Under the pieces are notes generated by a model, which saw nothing but the letters and a program-made list of their open reading frames with translations, was not told the origin of the DNA and did not search any database. Source: JALEFZ01 sp039817415 (GTDB taxonomy: Bacteria > Bacteroidota > Bacteroidia > J057). Taken from it: a stretch of DNA of 64,000 nt. The stretch is from the NCBI GenBank assembly GCA_039817415.1, contig JBCBVV010000012.1, positions 1 through 64,000 on the forward strand, written 5' to 3'. A program made the translations under genes and the position numbers. Every line of letters starts with the position of its first letter. Positions within the stretch are counted from its first letter, which is position 1. Of the stretch, positions 8,165 to 16,910 are shown piece after piece.

Positions 8165-9934
8165 ATGTCCCAATCTCCCATTCTAGAGCTGGAAAACTTA
8201 CGAGTGAGTTTTGGCAAAGGCCAACAATTAGTACATGCCTTAAAAGGTATTTCTTTTCATGTGGAAGCTGGTGAAACTTTGGGGATAGTTGGAGAGTCGG
8301 GGAGTGGCAAATCGCTTACTGCCCTGTCAATTATGGGCTTGCTGCCATCCACCGCCTACATGAACGCTTCACGAATGGAGTTGATGCAGGGGCAAGAAAC
8401 ACTCAGCCTGCCTAAGTTGAAGGAAAAGGATTATCGTTCCTTAAGAGGGAATGAAATGGGGATGATTTTTCAGGAGCCCATGACTTCCCTTAACCCCGTA
8501 TTTACCTGTGGTCAACAGGTGGATGAAGCCCTTCGGCTCCATAAGAAACTCAATAAAAAAGAAGCAAAGGAACTCACCCTAGATTGGTTTCGAAGGGTAC
8601 AATTGCCTAGGGTGGAAGATATTTATGCCTCCTATCCGCATGAAATCTCTGGGGGGCAAAAGCAAAGAGTCATGATCGCCATGGCCATGTGCTGTGAACC
8701 TAAATTGCTTATCGCAGACGAGCCCACTACCGCACTTGATGTTACGGTTCAAAAAAATATTCTGGATTTGATTCAGGATTTACAGCAAGAGCAAGGAACA
8801 GCAGTTATGTTCATCTCCCATGACTTGGGTGTGATTGGAGAGATCTGCGACCGAGTCCTAGTCATGTACAAAGGCAAGATTGTAGAGCAAGGGAGAACGG
8901 AAGATATTTTTACTCAAGCTAAGCATCCCTATACTCAAGGGCTTTTGGCCTGTCGACCCGGCTTAGAAACGCGCTTGCATCGCTTACCTACCCTTGCCAA
9001 TTTTCTTTCAAAGGATGCGGAGTTTCGAGCGAAGGAGCTTTCTCAAGATGATATCGAAGGTAGGTTGCAGAAGCTCAAAGAACAGGAGCCTATTCTTCAA
9101 GTAAGTGACCTAAAAACATATTTTCCCATTCGTCAGGGAATATGGGGAAGAACCAAGGACTATGTAAAAGCTGTTGATGAGGTAAGTTTTGATGTTTTTC
9201 CCGGAGAAACCCTTGGGCTTGTTGGAGAATCTGGCTGTGGAAAAACGACCTTAGGCCGCTCCCTTTTACGGCTCATTGAACCCACTTCTGGTCATATTTC
9301 ATGGAAGGGTGAAGATATTCTCGAGCTTTCTCCCCAAGAAATGAGGTCCTTACGAAAGGAAGTTCAAATGATTTTCCAAGATCCCTATTCTTCCTTAAAT
9401 CCCCGAATGACGGTGGGTAGGTCTATTCAGGAGCCCATGGAAGTTCATAAGATTGGAGCGAATGCTAAGGAGCGAAAGGCAAAAACGCTGGAGTTGTTGG
9501 AAAAAGTAGGGTTGGAAGCAGAGCATTATGACCGTTATCCCCATCAATTTTCTGGTGGACAAAGACAAAGGGTATCCATTGCGAGGTCTTTGGCTGTTTC
9601 ACCACAATTTATCATCTGTGATGAGTCGGTTTCTGCCCTAGATGTATCTGTACAAGCTCAGGTCTTAAACCTACTCAAGGATTTGCAGGATGAGTTTCAG
9701 TTGACCTACATTTTCATATCACACGATTTGTCGGTGGTCAAATTCATGAGCGACAGGATCATGGTGATGCAGAAAGGCAAGATAGTTGAACTAGGACCTT
9801 CCGAACAGATATACAAAGAGCCCAGCTCAGACTATACAGCTACCCTTATTTCATCTATCCCCCCTGGAGATTGGGAGAGTATGAAAAAAGCCAGGTTGAA
9901 TAGAAAGGGGAGGAAAAGCCAGGGCACAGCCTGA
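8165..9934 (+). CDS. Fused double-ATPase of an oligopeptide-type ABC transporter
   Basis: Two complete ABC cassettes in one chain, like DppD-DppF fusions (YejF/GsiA type). Cassette 1 has Walker A GESGSGKS, signature SGGQKQR and Walker B LLIADEPTTALD. Cassette 2 has GESGCGKTT, SGGQRQR and IICDESVSALD, where the usual Pro after DE is Ser. Each cassette ends with the oligopeptide-family C-terminal extension (HPYTQGLL ... in the first). The start is placed at the ATG at 8165 (MSQSPILELENL); an ATG at 8105 would add 20 residues. The fusion probably energises peptide uptake, but no permease or binding-protein gene lies next to it, so its partners must be elsewhere. Confidence 0.92.
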   Translation: MSQSPILELENLRVSFGKGQQLVHALKGISFHVEAGETLGIVGESGSGKSLTALSIMGLLPSTAYMNASRMELMQGQETLSLPKLKEKDYRSLRGNEMGMIFQEPMTSLNPVFTCGQQVDEALRLHKKLNKKEAKELTLDWFRRVQLPRVEDIYASYPHEISGGQKQRVMIAMAMCCEPKLLIADEPTTALDVTVQKNILDLIQDLQQEQGTAVMFISHDLGVIGEICDRVLVMYKGKIVEQGRTEDIFTQAKHPYTQGLLACRPGLETRLHRLPTLANFLSKDAEFRAKELSQDDIEGRLQKLKEQEPILQVSDLKTYFPIRQGIWGRTKDYVKAVDEVSFDVFPGETLGLVGESGCGKTTLGRSLLRLIEPTSGHISWKGEDILELSPQEMRSLRKEVQMIFQDPYSSLNPRMTVGRSIQEPMEVHKIGANAKERKAKTLELLEKVGLEAEHYDRYPHQFSGGQRQRVSIARSLAVSPQFIICDESVSALDVSVQAQVLNLLKDLQDEFQLTYIFISHDLSVVKFMSDRIMVMQKGKIVELGPSEQIYKEPSSDYTATLISSIPPGDWESMKKARLNRKGRKSQGTA

Positions 9935-9961
9935 CTTTTCTCTTGAAAACCTCCTTACCAA

Positions 9962-10888
9962 TTATTTAATCGTTATCCTTCTGGTGAGAATCCCCTTGCT
10001 GGTTTGAATGCGAATGGCGTAGATTCCAGGGATATCTGGTAAATCCTGAATAAGGAAGTATTGTACATCATTCCCTTTCCTTGCATCCGTCATCCGGCTA
10101 TGAGGGAGTTCCTTGCCACTCATGTCATAGAGTTTTGTCTCTACATCTGAACCTGCCTGAGCTGGAACTGACAACCAGACTTCCCCGCTTGTTGGATTAG
10201 GATACAATTGAGTTGCTGCTTCAATTTCTTCTAATTCCAAGTTTGTGAGGTTGTCATAGTAATCGTTGATCTGAGCATCAACGGCGGCAAAAAGACCTGG
10301 GTCCGCTGATTCAAACTCAATCTCAAGGTCATAATAGAAATTCTGAATCCCTCTGTGTGCATTGGTCAATGTACCTGTTACGGGATTGAATTCATCTGTT
10401 CCGAGGTTAATGGCAGAGAGAGTAGAATCCACATAAACATAACCTGCAGGTACTGAGGCGCGGATCACTAGGTCTACATCATCGGTGGTCTGAAGTCCAT
10501 TGTTGATGACAGTAGCTACAAAGCCTGACCAATCCCCATACCCCTGGGCGGTAAGGTCCCAATCTGCTGTAGCATCAGCATCTGGCTCCCATCTTTCAAA
10601 ATTGGGATAAGGGGTATAGGTATTAGTCAAAACAAAGACAACGTAATGGATGTCAGTGAAAAACTGGGAGTACTGACCAAGTGCACAACTACAAACCTTG
10701 TTAGGGGCTTCCGTCATAAGCTTTAGGTTAGAAACCCTTAGTTCTATTTCCTGGCTGTTGTTGCTGTACTTACATACAATGGTGGGTGTTTTGGTAGGAT
10801 CAATACATGCGCTCACTGAAGAGGCGAAAAAGGTGATCAAACAAAATAAAATCGAAATTGATTTGAGGTAATGGTTGTAAATTTTCAT
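9962..10888 (-). CDS. Exported protein of unknown function with T9SS sorting domain
   Basis: The 308-aa protein has a signal peptide (core ISILFCLITFFASSVSA), a middle of about 200 residues with several Cys (ACIDP, VCKY, VCSCALG) that I cannot assign, and a C-terminal sorting domain from LYPNPTSGEVWL to RRITIK. The Cys in the N-terminal part could form disulfides after export. It is convergent with the ABC gene (27 bp between stop codons) and lies downstream of the large SprB-repeat gene on the same strand, separated from it by a strong terminator, so it is probably transcribed on its own. Confidence 0.78.
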   Translation of the reverse strand: MKIYNHYLKSISILFCLITFFASSVSACIDPTKTPTIVCKYSNNSQEIELRVSNLKLMTEAPNKVCSCALGQYSQFFTDIHYVVFVLTNTYTPYPNFERWEPDADATADWDLTAQGYGDWSGFVATVINNGLQTTDDVDLVIRASVPAGYVYVDSTLSAINLGTDEFNPVTGTLTNAHRGIQNFYYDLEIEFESADPGLFAAVDAQINDYYDNLTNLELEEIEAATQLYPNPTSGEVWLSVPAQAGSDVETKLYDMSGKELPHSRMTDARKGNDVQYFLIQDLPDIPGIYAIRIQTSKGILTRRITIK

Positions 10889-11055
10889 TAGTCTGCTTTA
10901 AAGGTTTGGCAAAAAATTCTTAAAGAACGATGTGCCAGCCCGTTCGGAAGTTATCCGACGGAAAAGTGTGTAGTATCAAATCATTCGTAAGAAGCGCTAA
11001 TTTCGATGATCACACATATACACGCTTCGACATGTGAAATGGTTGGGGAAGTGAA

Positions 11056-11094
11056 ATAAAAAAAGGCTAGCTCATGTCGAGCTAGCCTTTTTTT
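11056..11094 (-). terminator. Strong bidirectional terminator after the SprB-repeat gene
   Basis: A 12-bp perfect stem (AAAGGCTAGCTC / GAGCTAGCCTTT, loop ATGTC) is flanked by A- and T-runs on both sides. It starts about 16 bp past the stop codon of the minus-strand gene at 11110. Confidence 0.9.
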
Positions 11095-11109
11095 ATGTAT
11101 GTATGATGA

Positions 11110-14100
11110 TTATTGGGTAATCACGACTTTGTCGGCGAATACACCTGTCTCATTGGTCAGTTTGATCATGTAGACACCAGCACCTTCTCCACTCATGTCA
11201 AAGCTTCTTGACATAACAGAAGTGTTGCTGATACGCTCGCGTACAATTACTTGTCCGCGTAGGTTGTAAATCTCAATGGTTACATCCTGAACCGTTTCGG
11301 CAGCGTAATCAATTGTGAAGGTTCCATTAGATGGGTTCGGGAATAGACTTACCTCACCCTGGAAGCTTGGTGTAGCATTATGAGTTACAGAACCAACATC
11401 ACAAGAAGCACCACTCAAGAGAGAGGAGATTGTGGCAGTTGTATCAAACTCACATCCATTGGCATCAATGATAAGAAGCTTGTACTCACAAGCAAGCTGT
11501 CCTGCGATAGTCTGAGCAGCATTACCAGAACCTACCAATACAGTATCAGCAAATGACTTGAAGGTTGAGTCTTCATTTACAGAGTCTAGACGAGTCCAGA
11601 TGTAGGTAAATGGCTCGACACCATTGATAGGATTAGCAACTACAGAACCATCATATGGAGGCATGGCCTGGGTATTGAATCCCTGGATCAGTTCCACAGA
11701 AAGTGGGGCTGGTTGTGCAATGGTAACAGTAGCAGAAGCCGTACACTGGTTGTCGTCAGTAACGATCAAGGTGTAGGTTCCAGCACCGATCATGTCTACA
11801 TTAGGAGTAGTTCCCGCATTGTTAGACCATAGGTAAGATAGTGTTCCTGTACCGCCAGTAGCATTAGAAGTCAGGCTTCCAGAAAGCTCTCCGAAACAAA
11901 GAGCGTCAGTAGCAGTAGCAGATACCTGTACAGAATCTGGCTCATTGATAGTAACGAATCCAAATGTCTGACATCCGTTCAGGTCAGTTACTGTGATTTG
12001 AGTAGTTCCTGCAGGAAGGATGGTTGCAACCTGCGTAATCTCACCATTGCTCCAAGCGTAGTTATAAGTTGGTGTTCCACCTGTTGGGTTTACTGTAGCT
12101 GTACCATCACCAGCACCCGCACAAGAAATGTCAGATACGTTATCGATAGTAATGCTAGGTGCATTTGCATTATTTAGAATGAATTCCTGCGTAGAAGTAC
12201 ATCCCTGCTCATCAGTTGCTGTAACAGAGTAAATACCTGCGTTCAGGTTATTTACAGATGGTGTTGAAGCAGTTGCTCCGTTTAGGTCCCACTCGTAAGT
12301 AAAGGTACCCTGTCCACCAGCAGCAGCAGCAGTTAATACACCATTACCAGTACCACAGTCAGGCTGCGTTTCAGATACGTTTAGCGTAATTGGGTTGCTA
12401 GCACAAGAGTAGAAGTATCTTGTAGGCTCAGTAAACTCAGTATTTCTGTTGTAGATGATATCAGAGAAATACCAGTAGTTACATGCTGTCAAGGTAGCTC
12501 CATCATCTAGGTCAGTGATCACAGTAGGAACAGTGTAAGAAATGGAGTCAGTTGATAAAGCCAACTGAGAAGTACGTGGCAGCAAGGCAGCACCCTGGAA
12601 GTTCAAGTCATCATTAGTCCAGTTCTTAACAGGAGTCATGGTCTGGCTAACTACATCTAGTGCAACACCTTTCATATCAGGAGCTGTGTTACCGAAAGAT
12701 ACAGCTGGGTCAGTTTCATTCCAGTGGAAGAAGACTAATTCACCATCCTGAGATCTTGTAACCTGAGCAGAACCCGTAATAAGGATTTCATCACCCGTTA
12801 CGTTAGGATCACCGAACTGGCCCCAGAAGTTCTCCTGGAAGTCAAGGTATAGTAGCTGATAGTTTCCAGCAGTATCCCTCGTCATATCTACATAGTACAT
12901 TTCACCACCGTTGGTAACAAAGTTTGGTGGTAATACTGAGTAGGTTCCGTCTCCATTGTGAGAGAAGGCATCAAATACAAGACCAATGATGTGAGGATTA
13001 CCTTGGAAGTCTACTACAAGGTCCATAGCACCCTGCTGGAGACCAGGAAGGCCAAGACCGTCAGATACTGTATCACCAACAGATAGACCCAAACCTGGGT
13101 TAGCTACAAGTAGGGTATCAATGAAGAATGCGCTCAAAGAATCCTGAAGCGTAGGGAACTGCTCAAATGGGAATCTTTCAGGAGTAGACCAAGTAACACC
13201 ACCGTTACGAGACTCAGAAGTCCACACTTGCTGTGTACTATCAATACCACCAGATAGGTAAGTAAATCCAGCAACCCATCCTACCTTACCAGCAGGATCG
13301 AATCCGATAGAAAGAGAAGTAGAACCAAAGTTTCCAGTTGGAGTTGCAGGATCTACATCAAATCTAGAAGGCTCCATAGTAGTCGCCAATCCCCAGTTCA
13401 CGTCATTGGTAGTGGAATCCCACTCACCTTTGAACAAACTGATCACACCAGTAGCGTCAGTACCGTTGTAGTTAGAGGCTACATACCAGTACTCACCAGG
13501 GATACGCTCTGTCAAAGACAAAGGAAATAGGTATCCATTGGTATAGGTTTCATCTGTACTTACAAAAGGAGGAGTGTTGGTGATGTTGATACCAGCACCA
13601 GTTACTACTTCACCTGTAAATCCAGAACCAGCAATCAGGGCAGGTCCACAGTAAGTCAACACCAAATCTTCAGCATCACCCGTTTGGAATGGGTTATCAA
13701 TGTGCATAGAAGGGTGTCTTGAAGCTCTGGTGTATAGTGGGTTTAGCGTACCCAAACCGAAACATCCTGATGTAGGAGGGTTACCGCTCGTAGACGTACC
13801 AGCAGAACCTACGTTCCAGGAAACACCACCATCAGTTGAGATGGTGTAACGAAGACGGCCGTTGTCAGCAGTTTGACCTCCACAGTCTCCGATATTATGA
13901 CGGTGAATAAAAGCAATTGTACCACCATTGGTACCAACAGTAGGCTCGATTGAAAGCGCTTGTGGCTCGTCGTTCAAAGCCGTATATGCGTTGGAGGCTT
14001 CTCCAATTTTGATAGCCGTCACGGCATCCAATAGCATAGTCCCAGTAGGCGTACCGCTAGTTCCGGTTGAGGCAGCAGTGGTAGTTGGCTCTACCGGTCT

Positions 14101-14211
14101 GGTTAGGAGGGCCTCCGCCTGTTGAGCTCCTGGCTTAATGATGCGTTGGTTCTGTCCGAAAACAGTAAACCCAAACACCAACAGGAGAAGTGTAAAGGAT
14201 AATTTTCTCAT
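11110..14211 (-). CDS. Large exported Asp-box/SprB-repeat protein with T9SS sorting domain
   Basis: The 1033-aa protein is built for the cell surface. A signal peptide (FTLLLLVFGFTVFGQ) is followed by a low-complexity Thr/Gly/Ala stretch. Then comes a propeller-like region of about 450 residues with Asp-box motifs (STDGGVSW, NGGVTWS), as in sialidase/BNR folds. At about 640-880 there are at least three SprB-type repeats, each with a G-G-x-x-x-Y-x-W core and closing with a V-T-D-x-x-G/Q-C motif (for example DEQGC, DLNGC, DDNQC). The C-terminus is a T9SS type A domain (LFPNPSNGTF ... GVYMIKL ... KVVITQ). SprB repeats are known from the gliding adhesin of Flavobacterium, so adhesion is a reasonable inference. 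No catalytic residues for a glycosidase are evident. Confidence 0.88.
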   Translation of the reverse strand: MRKLSFTLLLLVFGFTVFGQNQRIIKPGAQQAEALLTRPVEPTTTAASTGTSGTPTGTMLLDAVTAIKIGEASNAYTALNDEPQALSIEPTVGTNGGTIAFIHRHNIGDCGGQTADNGRLRYTISTDGGVSWNVGSAGTSTSGNPPTSGCFGLGTLNPLYTRASRHPSMHIDNPFQTGDAEDLVLTYCGPALIAGSGFTGEVVTGAGINITNTPPFVSTDETYTNGYLFPLSLTERIPGEYWYVASNYNGTDATGVISLFKGEWDSTTNDVNWGLATTMEPSRFDVDPATPTGNFGSTSLSIGFDPAGKVGWVAGFTYLSGGIDSTQQVWTSESRNGGVTWSTPERFPFEQFPTLQDSLSAFFIDTLLVANPGLGLSVGDTVSDGLGLPGLQQGAMDLVVDFQGNPHIIGLVFDAFSHNGDGTYSVLPPNFVTNGGEMYYVDMTRDTAGNYQLLYLDFQENFWGQFGDPNVTGDEILITGSAQVTRSQDGELVFFHWNETDPAVSFGNTAPDMKGVALDVVSQTMTPVKNWTNDDLNFQGAALLPRTSQLALSTDSISYTVPTVITDLDDGATLTACNYWYFSDIIYNRNTEFTEPTRYFYSCASNPITLNVSETQPDCGTGNGVLTAAAAGGQGTFTYEWDLNGATASTPSVNNLNAGIYSVTATDEQGCTSTQEFILNNANAPSITIDNVSDISCAGAGDGTATVNPTGGTPTYNYAWSNGEITQVATILPAGTTQITVTDLNGCQTFGFVTINEPDSVQVSATATDALCFGELSGSLTSNATGGTGTLSYLWSNNAGTTPNVDMIGAGTYTLIVTDDNQCTASATVTIAQPAPLSVELIQGFNTQAMPPYDGSVVANPINGVEPFTYIWTRLDSVNEDSTFKSFADTVLVGSGNAAQTIAGQLACEYKLLIIDANGCEFDTTATISSLLSGASCDVGSVTHNATPSFQGEVSLFPNPSNGTFTIDYAAETVQDVTIEIYNLRGQVIVRERISNTSVMSRSFDMSGEGAGVYMIKLTNETGVFADKVVITQ

Positions 14212-14493
14212 AAGTTAATAATTGAAATCTGATGATTTTGCGTTGAATGTGTAAGATAAAGAAATAGGTGTTTTTATAAAAAATTTACCTAGCCTTAATT
14301 TCAAGCATAGAAAAGACCGATTTTATGTCTAATCCTCCTTTTCAAACTGTTTTGGAATTGAAATCGCTGCACTTAAATCATAAAAAGGAGCAAATTTCAC
14401 CCGCAATTTTTTTCCCAACAAACGAAACTCGATAGTCTTCCCCTCCGTACCCCAAGACAAGTTTTTGAACTTAGGAAAAAAAACTTGAAAAAA

Positions 14494-14524
14494 TTTGGCA
14501 ATTGACAATTGCTATCTATATTTG
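14494..14524 (+). promoter_or_regulatory. Bacteroidota-type promoter of the metY leader
   Basis: TTTG at 14494-14497, a 19-nt spacer, and TATATTTG at 14517-14524 match the Bacteroidota housekeeping consensus exactly. Transcription would start near 14531, about 28 nt before the SAM riboswitch, so the whole regulatory leader is transcribed. Confidence 0.8.
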
Positions 14525-14558
14525 TCGGCACGATTGCATCTCTTCTGTAGATGGTGTG

Positions 14559-14664
14559 ATCAGCTTATTAAGAATGAGGCGAGAGATCTGGCTCGATGAC
14601 CCTCTGGCAACCACCTCAGTGTACGGTGCCCCTTCCAGCCCAATATTGGGAATGATAATCTGAT
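14559..14664 (+). ncRNA. SAM-I (S-box) riboswitch upstream of metY
   Basis: The core matches the S-box consensus: CTTATTAAGA near the 5' end, GGCTCGATGACC...CTGGCAACC in the middle, CGGTGCC followed by TTCCAGCC, the P4 hairpin CCCAATATTGGG, and a closing GATAATCTG. P1 pairs ATCAGCTTAT (14559-14568) with ATAATCTGAT (14655-14664), 9 of 10 positions. S-box RNAs bind S-adenosylmethionine and switch off methionine genes, which fits metY downstream. Unlike a textbook S-box there is no terminator immediately after P1; the first one is at 14776, beyond a short reading frame. Confidence 0.93.
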
Positions 14665-14675
14665 TGTTTAACACC

Positions 14676-14777
14676 ATGCAAATTATCCTACATAATCAAA
14701 ATTTCGAAACAACAAGCAGCCTGGAGCTGAATGGAATCTTTATTTCCCTTCCTTCCTGTTGTTGTTGTAAAATCTAA
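14676..14777 (+). CDS. Putative 33-aa leader peptide ending in four consecutive Cys
   Basis: An ATG 12 nt after the riboswitch opens a frame of 33 codons whose end reads SLPS-CCCC-KI-stop, the Cys tract being four TGT codons at 14757-14768. It has no hydrophobic export signal and no recognisable domain. The stop codon (14775-14777) overlaps the first bases of the terminator stem at 14776. Cys-rich leader peptides are known regulators in other phyla (poly-Cys upstream frames in mycobacteria). Position, the Cys run and overlap with the hairpin suggest a translated attenuator sensing cysteine or Cys-tRNA. It is too short to be proven coding from one sequence, and no obvious ribosome-binding site is seen. 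Confidence 0.6.
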   Translation: MQIILHNQNFETTSSLELNGIFISLPSCCCCKI

Positions 14778-14803
14778 AGCTTGGATCTGAATCCAGGCTT
14801 TTT
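14776..14803 (+). terminator. Attenuator/terminator hairpin between the leader peptide and metY
   Basis: AAAGCTTGGAT (14776-14786) pairs with ATCCAGGCTTT (14791-14801) across a CTGA loop: 11 bp, one G-U. The T-run is short (five T, three of them in the stem). A ribosome stalled on the Cys codons would cover the 5' arm; one that reaches the stop codon and leaves would let it fold. Expression-platform role is inferred. Confidence 0.65.
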
Positions 14804-14876
14804 CCATTTGGTATCCCTCGGATACCCATCTCCTTTTATATCAAAAATTTTAACAACATACCAATATTCAGCAATT

Positions 14877-16202
14877 ATGAGTCAGTATCGTTTTGAAACA
14901 TTACAGCTACACGCAGGTCAGGAAGAAGTAGAATCTACCACAAGATCACGTGCAGTACCTATTTACCAAACGACCTCCTATACCTTCAAAGACAGCGAGC
15001 ATGCGGCAAATCTTTTTGCCTTGAAGGAATTCGGAAACATCTACACCCGTATCATGAATCCTACTACGGATGTATTTGAAAAGAGACTTGCCGCCCTAGA
15101 AGGTGGGGTAATGGCAGTGGCTACTGCATCAGGACAGTCTGCCCAATTTCTGGCATTAAATAATGTTTTACAGGCAGGAGATAGCCTTGTTTCCAGCTCT
15201 CACCTCTATGGAGGAACCTACAACCAGTTCAAAGTCGCATTCAAGCGTCTGGGCGTGGATGTGAAGTTCGCCAATGGGGTTGAAGTTAGCTCTTATGAGC
15301 CCTTGATCGACGAAACAACCAAGGCCATTTACCTAGAAACCATCGGAAATCCAGAGTTTAGTGTGCCTGACTTTGAGGCATTTGCTGCCCTAGGAGAGAA
15401 GTACAATATCCCTGTCTTCGTTGACAATACCTTTGGGGCTGGAGGATACCTGGCTCGTCCCCTTTCTTACGGTATCAATGTCGTTACTGCTTCCGCCACC
15501 AAGTGGATTGGAGGGCATGGAACCAGCATTGGTGGAATCATCGTTGATGGAGGAAACTTTGACTATGGTAATGGAAAATTTCCACAGTTTTCTCAACCAT
15601 CTCCAGGATATCATGGATTGGTCTTCAACGATGTGTTCGGACCCAATAATCCATTAGGATTGCCAAATGTAGCATTTGCTATTCGTGCCAGAGTAGAAGG
15701 CTTGAGAGATTTTGGTGCAGCTTTGAGCCCATTCAACTCTTTCTTGCTTCTTCAAGGACTTGAAACCCTTTCGCTTCGTGTGCAGCGTACGGTTGACAAT
15801 GCCCTTACCCTAGCTCAATGGTTCGAGGCTCACCCTAAGGTAAAATCTGTCAAGTATCCTGGTTTAGCTTCCCATCCCAATCATGAGGTAGCTAAAAAAT
15901 ACCTGAAGAATGGATTTGGCGGCGTATTCTCTGTAGAACTAGAAGGCTCACGAGAAGATACCATCCAGTTTGTGAACAACCTCAAGTTAGTAAGCCACCT
16001 AGCGAATGTTGGGGATGCTAAGACTTTGATCATTCACCCATCTTCGACTACACACCAACAGCTAAGTGCGGATGAGCAATTGGCAGCAGGAGTTTCGCCT
16101 ACAGGATTGCGAATTTCAACTGGAATTGAGCATATCGAGGACCTAAAGGAGGATTTCCAGCAGGCATTTGAGTTTGTAAAGAATGGACCCGTAGCCGTCT
16201 AG
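14877..16202 (+). CDS. metY: O-acetylhomoserine sulfhydrylase (aminocarboxypropyltransferase)
   Basis: A 441-aa PLP enzyme of the Cys/Met metabolism family that makes homocysteine from O-acetylhomoserine and sulfide. The start MSQYRFETLQLHAG is typical of the family; an upstream in-frame ATG at 14781 lies inside the terminator hairpin and is rejected. The PLP lysine is Lys209 in SATKWIGGHG, and IYTRIMNPT and the long insertion before FNDVFGPNN are characteristic of the sulfhydrylase branch rather than of cystathionine gamma-synthase. The substrate-making gene metX is 0.8 kb downstream on the same strand, with an OsmC-like gene between. Regulated by the SAM riboswitch and probably by the Cys leader. 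Confidence 0.94.
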   Translation: MSQYRFETLQLHAGQEEVESTTRSRAVPIYQTTSYTFKDSEHAANLFALKEFGNIYTRIMNPTTDVFEKRLAALEGGVMAVATASGQSAQFLALNNVLQAGDSLVSSSHLYGGTYNQFKVAFKRLGVDVKFANGVEVSSYEPLIDETTKAIYLETIGNPEFSVPDFEAFAALGEKYNIPVFVDNTFGAGGYLARPLSYGINVVTASATKWIGGHGTSIGGIIVDGGNFDYGNGKFPQFSQPSPGYHGLVFNDVFGPNNPLGLPNVAFAIRARVEGLRDFGAALSPFNSFLLLQGLETLSLRVQRTVDNALTLAQWFEAHPKVKSVKYPGLASHPNHEVAKKYLKNGFGGVFSVELEGSREDTIQFVNNLKLVSHLANVGDAKTLIIHPSSTTHQQLSADEQLAAGVSPTGLRISTGIEHIEDLKEDFQQAFEFVKNGPVAV

Positions 16203-16205
16203 CTG

Positions 16206-16295
16206 AGGGAATAAGAATAAGATAGACAAGGAATGAGTGCGCCAGTCTAAGACTTATGGAGCGTTTAAGAACCTGGGCCGGTGGGCTTATTCCCT
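16206..16295 (+). other. Nested inverted repeats in the metY-osmC gap (candidate structured RNA)
   Basis: AGGGAATAAG (16206-16215) pairs perfectly with CTTATTCCCT (16286-16295). Inside it ATAAG-A-TAGAC (16217-16227) pairs with GTCTA-AGA-CTTAT (16245-16257). There is no T-run after it, so it does not look like an intrinsic terminator, and no reading frame is present. A second, looser hairpin occupies about 16346-16390 (outer AAGGAG/CTCCTT, inner TACCA/TGGTA) just before the next gene. I do not recognise either as a known family. Confidence 0.45.
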
Positions 16296-16423
16296 TGTTC
16301 TTTCCCCGTTAAACCAAAAGAAATATATCGTTCTTTTAAAATAAAGGAGCCCCAAACATACCATGGCAGTGGTAAGGGAGACTCCTTCTACATAAAATGT
16401 ATCACCCTAAATTACTCATTAAG

Positions 16424-16879
16424 ATGAGTTTATTAAAATTTTCCGTTTCGGGTAAGAGCGAAAACGAAACAAAATTTATCGCCAAAGCCCGTGAATTTGA
16501 ATTGGTTATAGACGAACCGCCATCACTAGGAGGGAAAGACGAAGCCGCGAATCCTGTTGAGTACTTGCTGGCGAGTTATGCCGGATGTCTCAATGTCGTA
16601 GGTTTTATCGTTGCCAAGGAGCAAGGAATTGAGTTGAGAAGCCTGGAAATAAATATAGAAGGAGATTTAGATCCCTCTAGGTTTTTGGGACTTGGTTTCG
16701 ATGCGAGATCTGGTTTTCAACATATTGAGGTGGAACTCAAGGCGGATTCCGATGCTTCAGAGGAAGCGCTGACGAAATGGGCTCAAACGGTAGAATCCAG
16801 ATGCCCGATCAGCGACAACTTAAGCCAACTAACTCCCATTCAAATTCAAGTAGGAAACAAGGACAAGGTCTTTGCTTGA
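16424..16879 (+). CDS. OsmC/Ohr-family peroxide-related protein
   Basis: The 151-aa protein has the OsmC layout: PVEYLLASYAGCLN with the first redox Cys at about 55 and VESRCPISDNL with the second at about 127, as in thiol-dependent hydroperoxide reductases and the wider YhfA-like group. The start is placed at the ATG at 16424 (MSLLKFSVSG); an ATG at 16397 would add nine residues. It lies between metY and metX on the same strand. OsmC-like genes are often found near sulfur-amino-acid genes, but the link to methionine synthesis is an inference. Confidence 0.87.
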   Translation: MSLLKFSVSGKSENETKFIAKAREFELVIDEPPSLGGKDEAANPVEYLLASYAGCLNVVGFIVAKEQGIELRSLEINIEGDLDPSRFLGLGFDARSGFQHIEVELKADSDASEEALTKWAQTVESRCPISDNLSQLTPIQIQVGNKDKVFA

Positions 16880-16910
16880 TTGTGAACGTTGATTATGTGA
16901 ATATGTGAAA

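Noticed and set aside
14781..14876. Upstream in-frame ATG extending metY by 32 residues
   Set aside because: The extension lies across the terminator hairpin and has no similarity to the family's N-terminus; the ATG at 14877 is used.
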